Notes: a model not told the origin generated them from the letters alone. 64,000 nucleotides of DNA from an uncultured Candidatus Saccharibacteria bacterium (GCA_948477625.1 CAOLNK010000002.1:86826-150825); one strand, 5' to 3'; positions 1 to 7,684 are shown, counted from the first letter of the stretch. Made by a program: numbers and translations.

Positions 1-116
1 GCCTCGCCATCGCCAAGCACGGAAATCAGCAACTCCTTGGCTGCGGCAAGGTTGGTCTCAGCCTCTTGAATTAGGCCGCGCAATCGCTTGATTTGTTTTT
101 CTGGTAGTTCAGACAT
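1..116 (-). CDS. N-terminal 38 residues of an unidentified protein (runs off the left edge)
   Basis: Reading leftwards from an ATG at 116 there is an open frame that leaves the window without a stop. The visible part begins MSELPEKQIKRL and continues as a charged, probably helical segment. GAGGTG lies almost against the start codon. A TTGACA box (167-172) with a weak GAATAA (144-149) 17 bp away could be its promoter. I do not recognise the family from so little sequence. Confidence 0.55.
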   Translation of the reverse strand, partial: MSELPEKQIKRLRGLIQEAETNLAAAKELLISVLGDGE

Positions 117-198
117 CACCTCGCATCCGTCCGTCATTAACTTTTATTCTAAGACCATGATACACCTGTCAAGAATCAAAGTCAATGTTGAAATTGGG

Positions 199-237
199 CG
201 GTTTTCCACTGCCGTAACGGCGGTGGGGGCAAAACCG
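199..237. repeat. Strong 39-nt hairpin
   Basis: CGGTTTT (199-205) pairs with AAAACCG (231-237), and inside it CCACTGCCG pairs with CGGCGGTGG around a TAA loop. It lies between the promoter of the leftmost gene and the terminator of the next gene. It has no T tract on either side, so it is not an ordinary intrinsic terminator. Confidence 0.6.
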
Positions 238-257
238 TTGTAAAAATTACAAGTTAA

Positions 258-300
258 ACATAAAGGGAAAGGCCGCGTGTCCAGGTTGGACTGCGGCCTT
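258..300 (-). terminator. Intrinsic terminator of the 331-900 gene
   Basis: On the minus strand AAGGCCGC and GCGGCCTT form an 8-bp stem (269-276 with 293-300), followed by TTCCCTTT, shortly after the stop codon at 331. Confidence 0.75.
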
Positions 301-330
301 ATGAATATCACTCCCTTTGAAACTTAAATC

Positions 331-900
331 TTACTGCGTCAGCTGCCATGTGCTGGAATGGGCGTATCCCACGAGATAGTACCCGTAGGACATCGTGTAT
401 CCTCCGCCTTCGCGCTCTTTGTAGTAGAACGCATTGGCGCAGTCTTCACGCTCTAACGCCTGCTCCAGTGGCTGTGTCAGCCAAGCGACGGTCTCGTTGG
501 TGTCATGCAGAACGGATTTGAAATCGGCGACAGTGTCAATCTCCGGGTCGAACCATGCCTCAATCGCCGGCCCCATCTCTGTATAGAGATGGGCTAACTC
601 GTTAGTCGTGTCCACCTCGGTATTCGCTACTTCTTCGTACTGGCGGAATGCCTTGTCGAGTGCATCTGCTTCCTCCTGTGAGATACCTTCGATGTAGACC
701 ATCTCCTCCGAGTTAGGAAGCTTGATTGCCTGCTCGGTACCGTTGCCGGACAGAAGCTCAGCGAAATCGATTTCGGCTTCAATGGCTGTCTGCTGGCTCT
801 CTGCTTCTTTTTCGTCTTTGTCGTGGTTAAACAAATAGACCCCTCCGATGACAACAATACCAACAATAGCAACAACAACGGGAATAGCTTTTTTCTTCAT
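331..900 (-). CDS. Membrane-anchored extracytoplasmic protein of unknown function (189 aa)
   Basis: The start at 900 (MKKKAIPVV) is preferred over an upstream in-frame ATG because GGAGGA lies 7-8 nt before it. Residues 2-23 are a Lys-led hydrophobic helix (signal anchor, no lipobox Cys), followed by a charged linker and an acidic outer domain of about 150 residues rich in Glu, Asp and Tyr. I recognise no catalytic motif. It is monocistronic, with a consensus-like promoter at 998-1026 and a terminator just downstream. It is probably a surface protein; no function is inferred. Confidence 0.75.
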   Translation of the reverse strand: MKKKAIPVVVAIVGIVVIGGVYLFNHDKDEKEAESQQTAIEAEIDFAELLSGNGTEQAIKLPNSEEMVYIEGISQEEADALDKAFRQYEEVANTEVDTTNELAHLYTEMGPAIEAWFDPEIDTVADFKSVLHDTNETVAWLTQPLEQALEREDCANAFYYKEREGGGYTMSYGYYLVGYAHSSTWQLTQ

Positions 901-997
901 GATGTTTCCTCCTTCAACATAAGAATAGTTTTTTGAGGGGAGTGAATTCAATGTAAAATTACTTGAATTATTTCCCCTCATAACAGTTCATACTTCC

Positions 998-1026
998 ATT
1001 ATAGCACACATGCTTAAAAAAGTCAA
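998..1026 (-). promoter_or_regulatory. Sigma70-type promoter for the 331-900 gene
   Basis: On the minus strand TTGACT (1021-1026) is 17 bp from TATAAT (998-1003), with an extended TGTGTGC before the -10 box. The same extended sequence recurs at other promoters in the window. Confidence 0.8.
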
Positions 1027-1045
1027 TAGTTTTACCACATTTTGC

Positions 1046-1075
1046 AACAAAAATAGGCTCTTTTGGCGAGCCTAT
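1046..1075 (-). terminator. Terminator of the rplJ-rplL operon
   Basis: ATAGGCTC and GAGCCTAT form an 8-bp stem (1053-1060 with 1068-1075) and the minus strand continues with TTTTTG. It lies downstream of the rplL stop codon. Confidence 0.8.
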
Positions 1076-1127
1076 CTCCGTAACAAACTTGCTAAGTCTA
1101 GAATAAATTAGTATAAAATGTATGAAA

Positions 1128-1508
1128 TTACGCCAATTCGACGGTAGCGCCAGCTTCTTCCAAGGTTTTCTTCATGGTTTCAGCTTCGTCTTTCTTGACT
1201 TTCTCCTTTACGGTAGCAGGAGCGCCATCGACGATGGCTTTAGCTTCACCAAGACCAAGACCGGTGATTTCTTTGACGGCCTTGATGACGGCAATTTTCT
1301 GAGCGCCAGCGTCTTTCAAGACGACGTCGAATTCAGATTTGCCTTCATCGGCAGCAGCGCCACCATCGGTTGGGGCAGCGGCAACAGCGACAGCCGCAGC
1401 GGCTGGTTCGATGCCATATTCGTCCTTGAGGACATTTTTGAGTTCGTTGACCTCGAGAATGGTCATGTTGACCAATTGCTCGGCCAATGCTTTGATATCT
1501 GTAGCCAT
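1128..1508 (-). CDS. rplL: 50S ribosomal protein bL12 (L7/L12)
   Basis: The 126-aa protein has the L7/L12 plan: an N-terminal dimerisation domain (residues 1-35), an Ala-rich flexible hinge (about 36-55) and the globular C-terminal domain with the conserved [20 protein letters not shown] stretch. It forms the stalk that recruits translational GTPases. It follows rplJ as usual, but the two genes are separated by a large structured segment (1556-1671) that is not typical of this junction. Confidence 0.97.
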   Translation of the reverse strand: MATDIKALAEQLVNMTILEVNELKNVLKDEYGIEPAAAAVAVAAAPTDGGAAADEGKSEFDVVLKDAGAQKIAVIKAVKEITGLGLGEAKAIVDGAPATVKEKVKKDEAETMKKTLEEAGATVELA

Positions 1509-1555
1509 AATTGTAATCCTTATGAAATTATAAATTTATAAAATGTTGCATGGGT

Positions 1556-1671
1556 GGCTAACCGCAATGATTTTCGGGACACGATGTCGCGCCAGCCCGC
1601 CGTTGCGAGTGTCGCGCATCTTCGTCCTCGGCCGTAGACTCCGGAGATTCCCGAAAATATCGCGCTTAGCC
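1556..1671 (-). ncRNA. Long structured element between rplJ and rplL
   Basis: The ends form a long imperfect inverted repeat: 1556-1579 starts GGCTAACCGC and finishes TTTTCGGGA, while 1649-1671 reads TCCCGAAAAT then CGCGCTTAGCC. About 21 of 24 positions can pair. The loop of about 70 nt is GC-rich with further self-complementary parts. It sits in the transcribed rplJ-rplL spacer, so it is probably an RNA structure (processing site, attenuator or inserted small element). I know no named family for it. Confidence 0.55.
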
Positions 1672-1694
1672 AGCATACATAATTTTCTCAATTG

Positions 1695-2216
1695 CTAATT
1701 TGCTTTTGCTTCCAAACCGGAAATGATGCCGGAAAGGCCACCCGATAGCGCGGAAATAGTATCCGTGGCTGGGGAGAGAAGCTGCGCCACAACCTGAGCA
1801 ATGAGCTCGTTTTTGGATGGCATTGAAGCCAAGGTGGTGATTTCGGCTTGATCCATGGCTTTGCCTGAATCGTTGAAGCCACCAGCGAGTTCGAGCGCAG
1901 GGTGAGTTTTGGCAAAGCTAGCCAAAACTTTGGCCGGAGCGACTTCGTCGGTGTCAGAAATCGCGTAAACGAGCTGGCCGGTGAGACCGGTAGTATCGGT
2001 GTCTTTGTAGACACCGATTTCATTCATCGCAACCTTGACTAAGCGGTTTTTTACCACTTTAATCTTGACGCCGGCTTCGCGTGCGGCTTTGCGGAGCTCT
2101 TGGAGGTCGGCCACGGTCAAACCCTGGTAGCGGGCATAAGCCGTGAGCTTAGCCTCAGAAAGAAGAGCGGTCAAATCAGCAACCAAAGTATCTTTTTTCG
2201 CTTTTGAAATTGCCAT
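1695..2216 (-). CDS. rplJ: 50S ribosomal protein uL10
   Basis: The 173-aa protein starts MAISKAKKDTLVADLTALLSE and has the rRNA-binding uL10 core (ARYQGLTVADLQELRKAAREAG, KVVKNRLVKVA), followed by the C-terminal helix that binds bL12 dimers. Length is usual. AAGGAA precedes the ATG. The upstream untranslated region carries an L10-leader-like motif, which suggests autogenous control by the L10-L12 complex. Confidence 0.97.
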   Translation of the reverse strand: MAISKAKKDTLVADLTALLSEAKLTAYARYQGLTVADLQELRKAAREAGVKIKVVKNRLVKVAMNEIGVYKDTDTTGLTGQLVYAISDTDEVAPAKVLASFAKTHPALELAGGFNDSGKAMDQAEITTLASMPSKNELIAQVVAQLLSPATDTISALSGGLSGIISGLEAKAN

Positions 2217-2239
2217 AAAAGTTCCTTAGGTTATTTTTG

Positions 2240-2362
2240 ATAATTATTCTTCTGCTAGCAAGTTGTTAATCAACGTTACCCACAAGACCCATAAGAGATT
2301 TCCTCGGTAGCATGATTAAGAGGTGAATTATCGTCCTCCGCCACTGTCTTTAGAATAACTGG
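2240..2362 (-). promoter_or_regulatory. L10-type autoregulatory mRNA leader
   Basis: The transcribed region before rplJ contains, on the minus strand, CTAAAGACAGTGG followed about 35 nt later by CTACCGAGG. These match the conserved core of the bacterial ribosomal L10 leader, where free L10-L12 complex represses its own mRNA. Assignment is by motif recognition, not by a covariance search. Confidence 0.7.
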
Positions 2363-2366
2363 TGTC

Positions 2367-2395
2367 ATTATAGCAAAGATTGGGAGATTTGGCAA
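2367..2395 (-). promoter_or_regulatory. Promoter of rplJ-rplL
   Basis: TTGCCA (2390-2395) is 17 bp from TATAAT (2367-2372) on the minus strand, placing the start of transcription just before the L10 leader. Confidence 0.75.
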
Positions 2396-2398
2396 GGG

Positions 2399-2439
2399 TG
2401 AAAAAGCGGCTTAGTAGCATGTTGTTTGCCACTAAGCCG
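2399..2439 (-). terminator. Terminator of the lipoprotein gene
   Basis: CGGCTTAGT (2407-2415) pairs with ACTAAGCCG (2431-2439), and the minus strand continues with CTTTTTC. It lies 28 bp past the stop of the gene at 2468. Confidence 0.75.
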
Positions 2440-2467
2440 TGATAAAAAAGATACGTTTTTAGATAGA

Positions 2468-3145
2468 TTATTCCAGATGAGATACGCTGAATTCAAAGCC
2501 GATATCCGTAGGTTCATTGTCGATGTCTCCAATCAGGATGCCGCCGTAATTTAAAGCAGATTCTGTGACGAAGGGGTGGATTTCAAATGTTTCACCATCT
2601 TCAGTCTCCATATAGAAACGGGCGGACAACAAGAGCTGACCAGTTTCATCATCGCTGGCGACGAAACGGATGCAGTTGCCTTGTGGATTGGATTCCGTAT
2701 TGGGCAATTGTGCTTCAACCCGGATGTTTTTAATGATATCGCCGTCGCTATGCAGCCACAGTCGAACTGTATAAAGATGGTCGCGGTTGATGATAAAATT
2801 GTTCGGAAAGACATCATCAAGCATATACCAAACATCATCAGTGTGGTCCCACAAACCGAGGTCGGCACGTAACGGGTCAGGATATTTGCCATCTTTGATG
2901 CTTAGTGTGCTAATAGGGTCTTCTCCTTCCAGCAACGGCAGAAGAGATGGTGCCTCGTTGTTATTAGGGGATGACACTGAGTACTTTTCGGCAATAGCGG
3001 TAGTGAGTTCAGACTCATCAATGTTGATAGGGCCGTTTGCCTTGGCGTTTGTTGCGGTTGCAGGGCTGGTGTTTACTGCGCCGCAGGCGGTCAGTAAGAG
3101 TGTGCTGGCGAGCCCAAGAGCCAACCATTTGAAATAAAGTTTCAT
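2468..3145 (-). CDS. Putative lipoprotein of unknown function (225 aa)
   Basis: The start at 3145 (MKLYFKWLALG) is chosen because GGAGGA lies about 8 nt upstream; a longer in-frame start would overlap this site. Residues 1-21 are a signal peptide ending in the lipobox LLTAC, so Cys22 should be lipid-modified. The rest is acidic and polar, compatible with an extracellular beta-rich domain. I recognise no family. Transcribed alone, from a TTGATG-N17-TATAAT promoter (3225-3253) to its own terminator. Confidence 0.75.
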   Translation of the reverse strand: MKLYFKWLALGLASTLLLTACGAVNTSPATATNAKANGPINIDESELTTAIAEKYSVSSPNNNEAPSLLPLLEGEDPISTLSIKDGKYPDPLRADLGLWDHTDDVWYMLDDVFPNNFIINRDHLYTVRLWLHSDGDIIKNIRVEAQLPNTESNPQGNCIRFVASDDETGQLLLSARFYMETEDGETFEIHPFVTESALNYGGILIGDIDNEPTDIGFEFSVSHLE

Positions 3146-3224
3146 GAATATTTCCTCCTTCTCCATCTAAAAATTTAAAAAGCTGAAGCGCCTTTGAGAG
3201 GAGCGCCGATAACCTCTTGTTTAT

Positions 3225-3253
3225 ATTATAGCATATAAGTGCACGTGCATCAA
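3225..3253 (-). promoter_or_regulatory. Promoter of the lipoprotein gene
   Basis: TTGATG (3248-3253), 17-bp spacer, TATAAT (3225-3230) on the minus strand. Confidence 0.7.
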
Positions 3254-3264
3254 TGTTGAGTGTA

Positions 3265-3300
3265 TAAAAACGGTTTAAGCTCCGGCGAATGCCGGAGCTT
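3265..3300 (-). terminator. Terminator of the 3366-3512 gene
   Basis: A perfect 10-bp stem, AAGCTCCGGC/GCCGGAGCTT (3277-3300), is followed on the minus strand by AAACCGTTTTT. Confidence 0.75.
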
Positions 3301-3365
3301 ACTAGTAAGCTTTTATTCGTTTTTTGCGGATAAAATAAGAGCTCGTTAAATTGTAGATTTAAACG

Positions 3366-3512
3366 TTATTCAGTTGTGACTGCGTCAACTTCAGCTTCGG
3401 CTTTTTCTTCCTCTTCTGCAGTTTCTTCCGTGGCGGGATTTTGATTAAGCTGGCGGATAATGTTGTCGCCAAGAAAACCATTGGCGCCAGTGACGATAAA
3501 AATCTTTTTCAT
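3366..3512 (-). CDS. Truncated NAD-dependent epimerase/SDR N-terminus with acidic tail (48 aa)
   Basis: A short frame opens with MKKIFIVTGANGFLGDNIIR, the Rossmann beta1-GxxGxxG-alphaA start of extended short-chain dehydrogenases and sugar epimerases (usually about 300 aa). After about 25 residues the family pattern stops and an acidic Glu/Ala tail follows, then TAA. It looks like a broken epimerase gene of which only the nucleotide-binding start survives. The variable cassette at 3565-3905 begins just beyond its start codon. A terminator lies downstream, so it may still be transcribed. Confidence 0.6.
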   Translation of the reverse strand: MKKIFIVTGANGFLGDNIIRQLNQNPATEETAEEEEKAEAEVDAVTTE

Positions 3513-3564
3513 AAGCCTATTATACTCTTTATGGTATGTAAAACATACCTATAGACCTATAGAT

Positions 3565-3905
3565 AATACTAACAATAAATCTGGTAGCTTCCAGAATATG
3601 CTGAGTAAGTATGGGTTGGCATCTAGTGTTGCTGCCGGACAGTATAATATTGCAGCTGCCCCTCTTTACTTCGTGCGCAGCGGGCACCTCGATCCTAACG
3701 ATGGTAAGTCTTGGCGCGCTGGCATCTACGGCTACTGGTGGTCGTCGCGTGGCTCTAGTACGCGGTATGACGGCGTGGCTACGCCTAGCGCTTACAACCT
3801 CGGCTTTAATGCTACTGGTGTGTACCCGTCGAATGGCCCGGGTAACCGCTACTACGGTTTCTCTCTCCGCTGCCTTAGTACTGTATTAGACATGTAGAGT
3901 GGAGA
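3565..3905 (+). pseudogene. Variable-region cassette 1 (C-terminal part of a FISUMP/C-type-lectin-like surface domain)
   Basis: The frame ending at TAG 3897 encodes the C-terminal third of a FISUMP-like surface protein: an upstream constant part (FQNMLSKYGLASSV, then YNIAAAPLYFVRSG) and a variable core with the marks YWWSS, PSAYNL, VYPS and GFSLRCLSTVLDM. No start codon or RBS fits and the protein's N-terminus is missing. The left edge TTCGTGCGCAGCGG is at 3670-3683 and the right edge CTCCGCTGCC at 3865-3874. The bounding inverted repeat GCAGCGG/CCGCTGC is at 3677-3683 and 3867-3873. This is the copy that extends furthest upstream. Codons are more G/C-rich than the surroundings. The 3906-4009 gap that follows holds nothing I recognise. 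Confidence 0.75.
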
Positions 3906-4009
3906 TGGGGGACTGCGTGTGTGCGTAGGGACCTGAGGGGAGTGAAGATAGACACAAAGCATACTAAACATGACAGACTGACCTAGGAAAAGGGAGTGAT
4001 GCTCCCAAT

Positions 4010-4042
4010 AAAAAATGAGCCTCAGATGAGGCTCATTTTTTA
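4010..4042 (-). terminator. Terminator of rplA
   Basis: AAAAATGAGCCTC and GAGGCTCATTTTT form a long perfect stem around AGAT, with T runs on both strands. It lies 12 bp past the rplA stop. Confidence 0.85.
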
Positions 4043-4053
4043 TTTAACTTTGC

Positions 4054-4980
4054 TTAGTTGTAGATGTTCTCAACCGCGATGGATGGACCCATGGTGGTAG
4101 TGATGTAGATAGACTTCACAAAGTTGCCCTTGATAGAGGCTGGGCGGTGACTCTTGAGACTTTCAAAGAAAGTTTCAGCGTTCTCAAGTAATTTGGCTTG
4201 ATCGAAATTAGTTTTACCGAGACCGATATGGATAATCGCCTGCTTGTCGACGCGGTATTCAACCTTACCAGCTTTGGCTTCTTTCACGGCCTTTTCAAGG
4301 TCGGTGGTTACAGTGCCAGCTTTGGGGTTTGGCATTAAGCCTTTTGGACCAAGCAAGCGAGCGAACTTACCAAGCTTAGGCATGTAAGCTGGGGTAGAAA
4401 TCAAAACATCAAAGTCGATAGTTCCCTTTTCAAGACGCTTTAGGAACTCTTCGTCTTCAGCGATATCGGCACCAGCGGCTGCAGCTTTTTTAGCTTCGTC
4501 AAGTGGAGCGAAAACGGCTACACGGACGGTTTTACCATTACCGTGAGGTAAAACTACGGTGGCGCGGATGTTTTGGTCGGCCTGGCGTGGATCTACACCT
4601 AAGCGGACGTGAGCTTCAACAGTAGCGTCGAACTTGGTTGGATTGGTCTTAGCGGCTACCTCAAGTGCATCCTTGAGGTTGTAAAGTTTACCAGATTCAA
4701 CTTGTTTAGCAGCGGCTTGGTATTTTTTGCCGCGGCGCTCTAGTTTAGGACGAGTAACTGGGGTAGCACCGCGTGGTTTTTCTCCAGCTTCCTCGGCGGC
4801 CTTGGTTTCAGCTTTGCGAGCCTGGCGTTCTTCTTCGGCTTTGACTTCTTCAATGTGTTTCTTGGATTTTTTGCCAGACTTGGCAAATTTCTCTTCGTTC
4901 TCAATAGTGGCCTCGATTGTAGCACCAGCTTCAATTTCGGCGACTTTTTCTGTGATTTCTGCAGATTTATCTTCTGCCAT
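4054..4980 (-). CDS. rplA: 50S ribosomal protein uL1 with an N-terminal extension
   Basis: Residues about 78-308 are a full uL1: the YNLKDALE start, the [21 protein letters not shown] segment, [11 protein letters not shown] near the 23S-binding face and a terminal [12 protein letters not shown]. The first 75 or so residues are an extra Lys/Glu/Ala-rich low-complexity stretch absent from typical 230-aa uL1. ATG with AAGGA upstream. uL1 normally forms the L1 stalk and represses the L11-L1 mRNA. Here it is separated from rplK by two unrelated genes and a terminator. Confidence 0.95.
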   Translation of the reverse strand: MAEDKSAEITEKVAEIEAGATIEATIENEEKFAKSGKKSKKHIEEVKAEEERQARKAETKAAEEAGEKPRGATPVTRPKLERRGKKYQAAAKQVESGKLYNLKDALEVAAKTNPTKFDATVEAHVRLGVDPRQADQNIRATVVLPHGNGKTVRVAVFAPLDEAKKAAAAGADIAEDEEFLKRLEKGTIDFDVLISTPAYMPKLGKFARLLGPKGLMPNPKAGTVTTDLEKAVKEAKAGKVEYRVDKQAIIHIGLGKTNFDQAKLLENAETFFESLKSHRPASIKGNFVKSIYITTTMGPSIAVENIYN

Positions 4981-5078
4981 AGAATCCTTTCTGTGGTAGT
5001 AACGAGTGTTTACTCTCCCAACATGGTTAATGATTTATTACATTATAGCAAAAATTGGAGGATTTGGCAAGAAATGAA

Positions 5079-5429
5079 TTAGCCTTTGCTAACGAAATCG
5101 AAAAAATCTTGGTCTTCGAAAAGGAAGGTTTCTTCGATTTGTTCTTGGTCGCGGACGGGGAGAAAATTGACGACTTTGGCTACATTTTTGTCGCAGGATG
5201 GGCAGTGGTAGAGGTAGACTCTTGAAGCGTAAGTGCCGGCGGGAATGTCAGACTTTTTGCTGATGTGGATGAGGTTGCGAAGATAATAGCCGGCACTGTC
5301 GAAAGTTTCGTAGTGTCCAACGGTCATCGGTAGGAGGAAAAGTTGCTTTTTCCGGGCCTCCATTGGCGCGACACATTCTGTGCACCAGTCGTCGCGGAAC
5401 CAGGCTTTGGCTTTCTTAAAAAGACTCAT
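5079..5429 (-). CDS. Small protein with two CxxC motifs (116 aa), unknown function
   Basis: The protein carries WCTEC near residue 16 and CPSC near residue 77, a spacing that suggests one zinc-binding site joining two halves. The remainder is mixed and ends in an acidic, Phe-rich tail. Its start codon overlaps the stop of the upstream membrane protein gene (TAATG), so the two are translationally coupled. I do not recognise the family; the pairing suggests a cytosolic partner of the membrane protein. Confidence 0.65.
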   Translation of the reverse strand: MSLFKKAKAWFRDDWCTECVAPMEARKKQLFLLPMTVGHYETFDSAGYYLRNLIHISKKSDIPAGTYASRVYLYHCPSCDKNVAKVVNFLPVRDQEQIEETFLFEDQDFFDFVSKG

Positions 5430-6043
5430 TATTTGGACTTTTTGTTGGCTTTACTAGATTTTTCAGCGTTTTTCTTGGCTTCTTCGATGGCGTTTACCAT
5501 GAGGTCAGCTTTGGAAATGCCGGTAAGAATGCGTTTGTCATCCATGCGGAAACGTTGGTTGGAGGTGAAAGTGTCAACACGAACTTTAATATCATCAATT
5601 GTGCAGAGGAAGCTGACGCGGCTACTACCTTCCATGAAACCGGAGCCCATTTTGCCATCATCAACCCAAGCCTTGGTGATGCGACTGGCTGGCAAGATGT
5701 AGGTAGCAAATGGATTCCAGAAGAAAACAATACCAAACATACCCTTGTCGACATCGAGGACGACAGTTTTGCCGCGACCATAGAAGGTTTGGTTGCGGGT
5801 ATAGCCTTCGTTGGTGAAGCGTTGGATGAGTTTTTTGGTGTTTTGTTTGAAAATTACGCTACCACCAAAAATCCACCAGACAAAAGCAAGCAAAGTGGGC
5901 ACGAGCGTGGTCCAAACTGCACCGCTACCGCCGTCGTGGAAGCAGAAATAGCAAATGGTATAGCCAAGGGCGCAGATGATAATAGGGATAAAAATATATC
6001 CGAGCAGATAAAGTAGATTGATTTTGGTAATCTTTTCGTTCAT
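5429..6043 (-). CDS. Membrane protein, two predicted helices and a cytosolic domain (204 aa)
   Basis: Two hydrophobic segments lie at about residues 10-33 and 42-65. After them comes a soluble domain of about 135 residues with alternating hydrophobic and charged residues, ending in a Lys-rich tail. No enzymatic motif is seen. It starts a two-gene unit with the CxxC protein, driven by a TATAAT at 6066-6071 just behind the rplK terminator. The function is unknown. Confidence 0.65.
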   Translation of the reverse strand: MNEKITKINLLYLLGYIFIPIIICALGYTICYFCFHDGGSGAVWTTLVPTLLAFVWWIFGGSVIFKQNTKKLIQRFTNEGYTRNQTFYGRGKTVVLDVDKGMFGIVFFWNPFATYILPASRITKAWVDDGKMGSGFMEGSSRVSFLCTIDDIKVRVDTFTSNQRFRMDDKRILTGISKADLMVNAIEEAKKNAEKSSKANKKSK

Positions 6044-6065
6044 ATAACTCCTTTATTTCGAGTAT

Positions 6066-6109
6066 ATTATACCACAAAAAAACGCCCCTGTGATGAGGCG
6101 ATTTTTTTT
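6066..6109 (-). terminator. rplK terminator followed by the promoter of the 5429-6043 gene
   Basis: CGCC and GGCG (6083-6086, 6097-6100), with flanking A8/T8 runs, form a bidirectional intrinsic terminator just after rplK. Directly beyond, TATAAT (6066-6071) on the minus strand precedes the next gene. Confidence 0.7.
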
Positions 6110-6123
6110 GATCGGAATGAAGA

Positions 6124-6552
6124 TTATCCCTCGACTTCGACGCCCATAGAGCGAGCGGTGCCGGCGACGACTTTGACAGCGCCGTCAAGATCGATTGCGT
6201 TGAGCTGGTTCATCTTGGTCTTAGCGATGTCTTCGAGATCGGCGCGGGAGATTTTGCCAACTTTTTCAAGGTTTGGCTTGCCGCTACCCTTTTCGATTTT
6301 GATTTTTTCGCGAATCAAATCATCAACTGGTTGACCGAGACAGACCCAGTCAAAAGTGCGATCATCATAGACCTTGATGTGCACAATGACGTTTTTACCC
6401 ATGAAATCTTTGGTGGCTTCGTTGAATGGATTGATGAAATCCATCATATTAAGACCCCATTGACCGAGGGTAGAACCAACTGGAGGGCCTGCCGTAGCTT
6501 TGCCGCCAGGGATGCGCAACTTGAGGTTGCCAATAACTTGCTTTCCTGCCAT
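6124..6552 (-). CDS. rplK: 50S ribosomal protein uL11
   Basis: The 142-aa protein shows the uL11 hallmarks: GNLKLRIPGGKATAGPPVGS near the start (proline-rich hinge), LGQWGLNMMDFINPFNEATK, and a C-terminal rRNA-binding domain ending in RSMGVEVEG. Length is normal. It lies downstream of nusG and has a probable promoter of its own (TTGCAA at 6616-6621, TATAAT at 6593-6598) overlapping the end of nusG. Confidence 0.97.
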   Translation of the reverse strand: MAGKQVIGNLKLRIPGGKATAGPPVGSTLGQWGLNMMDFINPFNEATKDFMGKNVIVHIKVYDDRTFDWVCLGQPVDDLIREKIKIEKGSGKPNLEKVGKISRADLEDIAKTKMNQLNAIDLDGAVKVVAGTARSMGVEVEG

Positions 6553-6592
6553 ATATATCCTTTGATTATCTATAATCGTGCGTAACGTTTCT

Positions 6593-6621
6593 ATTATACT
6601 ACAAGTATGATTTTATTGCAA
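6593..6621 (-). promoter_or_regulatory. Promoter upstream of rplK
   Basis: TTGCAA (6616-6621), 17-bp spacer, TATAAT (6593-6598) on the minus strand. The -35 box falls inside the last codons of nusG. Confidence 0.65.
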
Positions 6622-7161
6622 TTGCTTGACTTGCAAAGCGTCGAGTTCGACGGGAGTTTCGCGACCAAACATGGAAACCATGACTTTGAGTTTGCCTTTT
6701 TGAGTGTCGATTTCGGCGATGGTGCCTTCGAAGCCTTTGAATGGACCATCAATAATAGAAACAACCTCTCCCATTTCGTAGTTGACGGAGTATTTGGGGT
6801 CTTCTACGCCCATGCGCTTCTTGATTTTGGCGATTTCCTTCTCGGAAACTGGGGTGGGTTGGGTGCCGTTACCGATGAATCCGGTGACGCCAGGGGTGTT
6901 GCGGACGATATACCAAGTTTCGTCAGACAAGCACATTTCAACCAAGACGTAGCCTTGGAAAATCTTGCGGTCAACGACTTTACGTTTGCCGTTTTTGATT
7001 TCGATACGCTTTTCCTTTGGTACGATGGCGTCGAAGATCTTACCCTCGAATTCGGGGCTACCGACGCGCTGATTAATGCTTTCGGCGACTTTATCCTCGT
7101 AACCGCTATAGGTACTGATAGTGTACCAAGCGCGAGTGTCGTCATAACGGTTTACTGCCAT
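6613..7161 (-). CDS. nusG: Transcription termination/antitermination protein NusG
   Basis: The NGN domain occupies residues 1 to about 120 (WYTISTYSGYEDKVAESINQR near the start, FQGYVLVEM, TPGVTGFIG), and the KOW domain sits at the C-terminus (GEVVSIIDGPFKGFEGTIAEID). The 182-aa length is normal. It binds RNA polymerase and couples to Rho or the ribosome. The secE-nusG-rplK order is the conserved bacterial one. Confidence 0.97.
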   Translation of the reverse strand: MAVNRYDDTRAWYTISTYSGYEDKVAESINQRVGSPEFEGKIFDAIVPKEKRIEIKNGKRKVVDRKIFQGYVLVEMCLSDETWYIVRNTPGVTGFIGNGTQPTPVSEKEIAKIKKRMGVEDPKYSVNYEMGEVVSIIDGPFKGFEGTIAEIDTQKGKLKVMVSMFGRETPVELDALQVKQLQ

Positions 7162-7180
7162 AATTTCTCCTTTTGATTAT

Positions 7181-7567
7181 TTAGTTGATGCCTAATAATA
7201 GGTCGAAGATGAATGTGAAAAGAGCGTCGAGCACGAGGATGAAGACCATGAAAATCGCGCAGTATATAAAGACGGCGAAGGTCATTTTCCAGGTGGCTTT
7301 GCGGTTGGGCCAGCGGACTTGGCGGATTTCGCGCCAAGAGTCGCGGAGGTAGCGCCCGAAGGCGACGAAAGGCCGCGCAAGGATGAAGACCTCCTTTAGG
7401 GGTTTTTCTTCAGTGTTTTTGGAAGTTTTGGCAGGTTTTTGTATGGTCTTGGCTATCGGTGCGGCTGTTTTTTCGACTTTTTCTGGTTTGGTTTCGGTTT
7501 CTGCTTTCGGGGCGGAATTAGCGGTGATTTTGGTGATGTTGGTTTTCGCTTTTGGCTTATTCGACAT
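7181..7567 (-). CDS. secE: Preprotein translocase subunit SecE with a long N-terminal extension
   Basis: The C-terminal 60 residues are SecE: an amphipathic helix (GRYLRDSWREIRQVRWPNRK), then one transmembrane helix ending in FTFIFDLLLGIN. The first 60 or so residues are Lys/Thr/Pro/Ala-rich, as in long actinobacterial-type SecE. It partners SecY (32808-34223). The promoter has TACAAT at 7630-7635, with a small AGTCTG/CAGACT hairpin in the leader. Confidence 0.92.
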   Translation of the reverse strand: MSNKPKAKTNITKITANSAPKAETETKPEKVEKTAAPIAKTIQKPAKTSKNTEEKPLKEVFILARPFVAFGRYLRDSWREIRQVRWPNRKATWKMTFAVFIYCAIFMVFILVLDALFTFIFDLLLGIN

Positions 7568-7684
7568 GATGCTCCTTTCCCTGGTCTGGGCGACTATAAA
7601 AAATAGTCTGTTACCAGACTGTCAATAGCATTGTAGCATGGAAAGTGAGAGTTGGGAAGGGTTTATTTTTGTGGTGGGGTGTGA

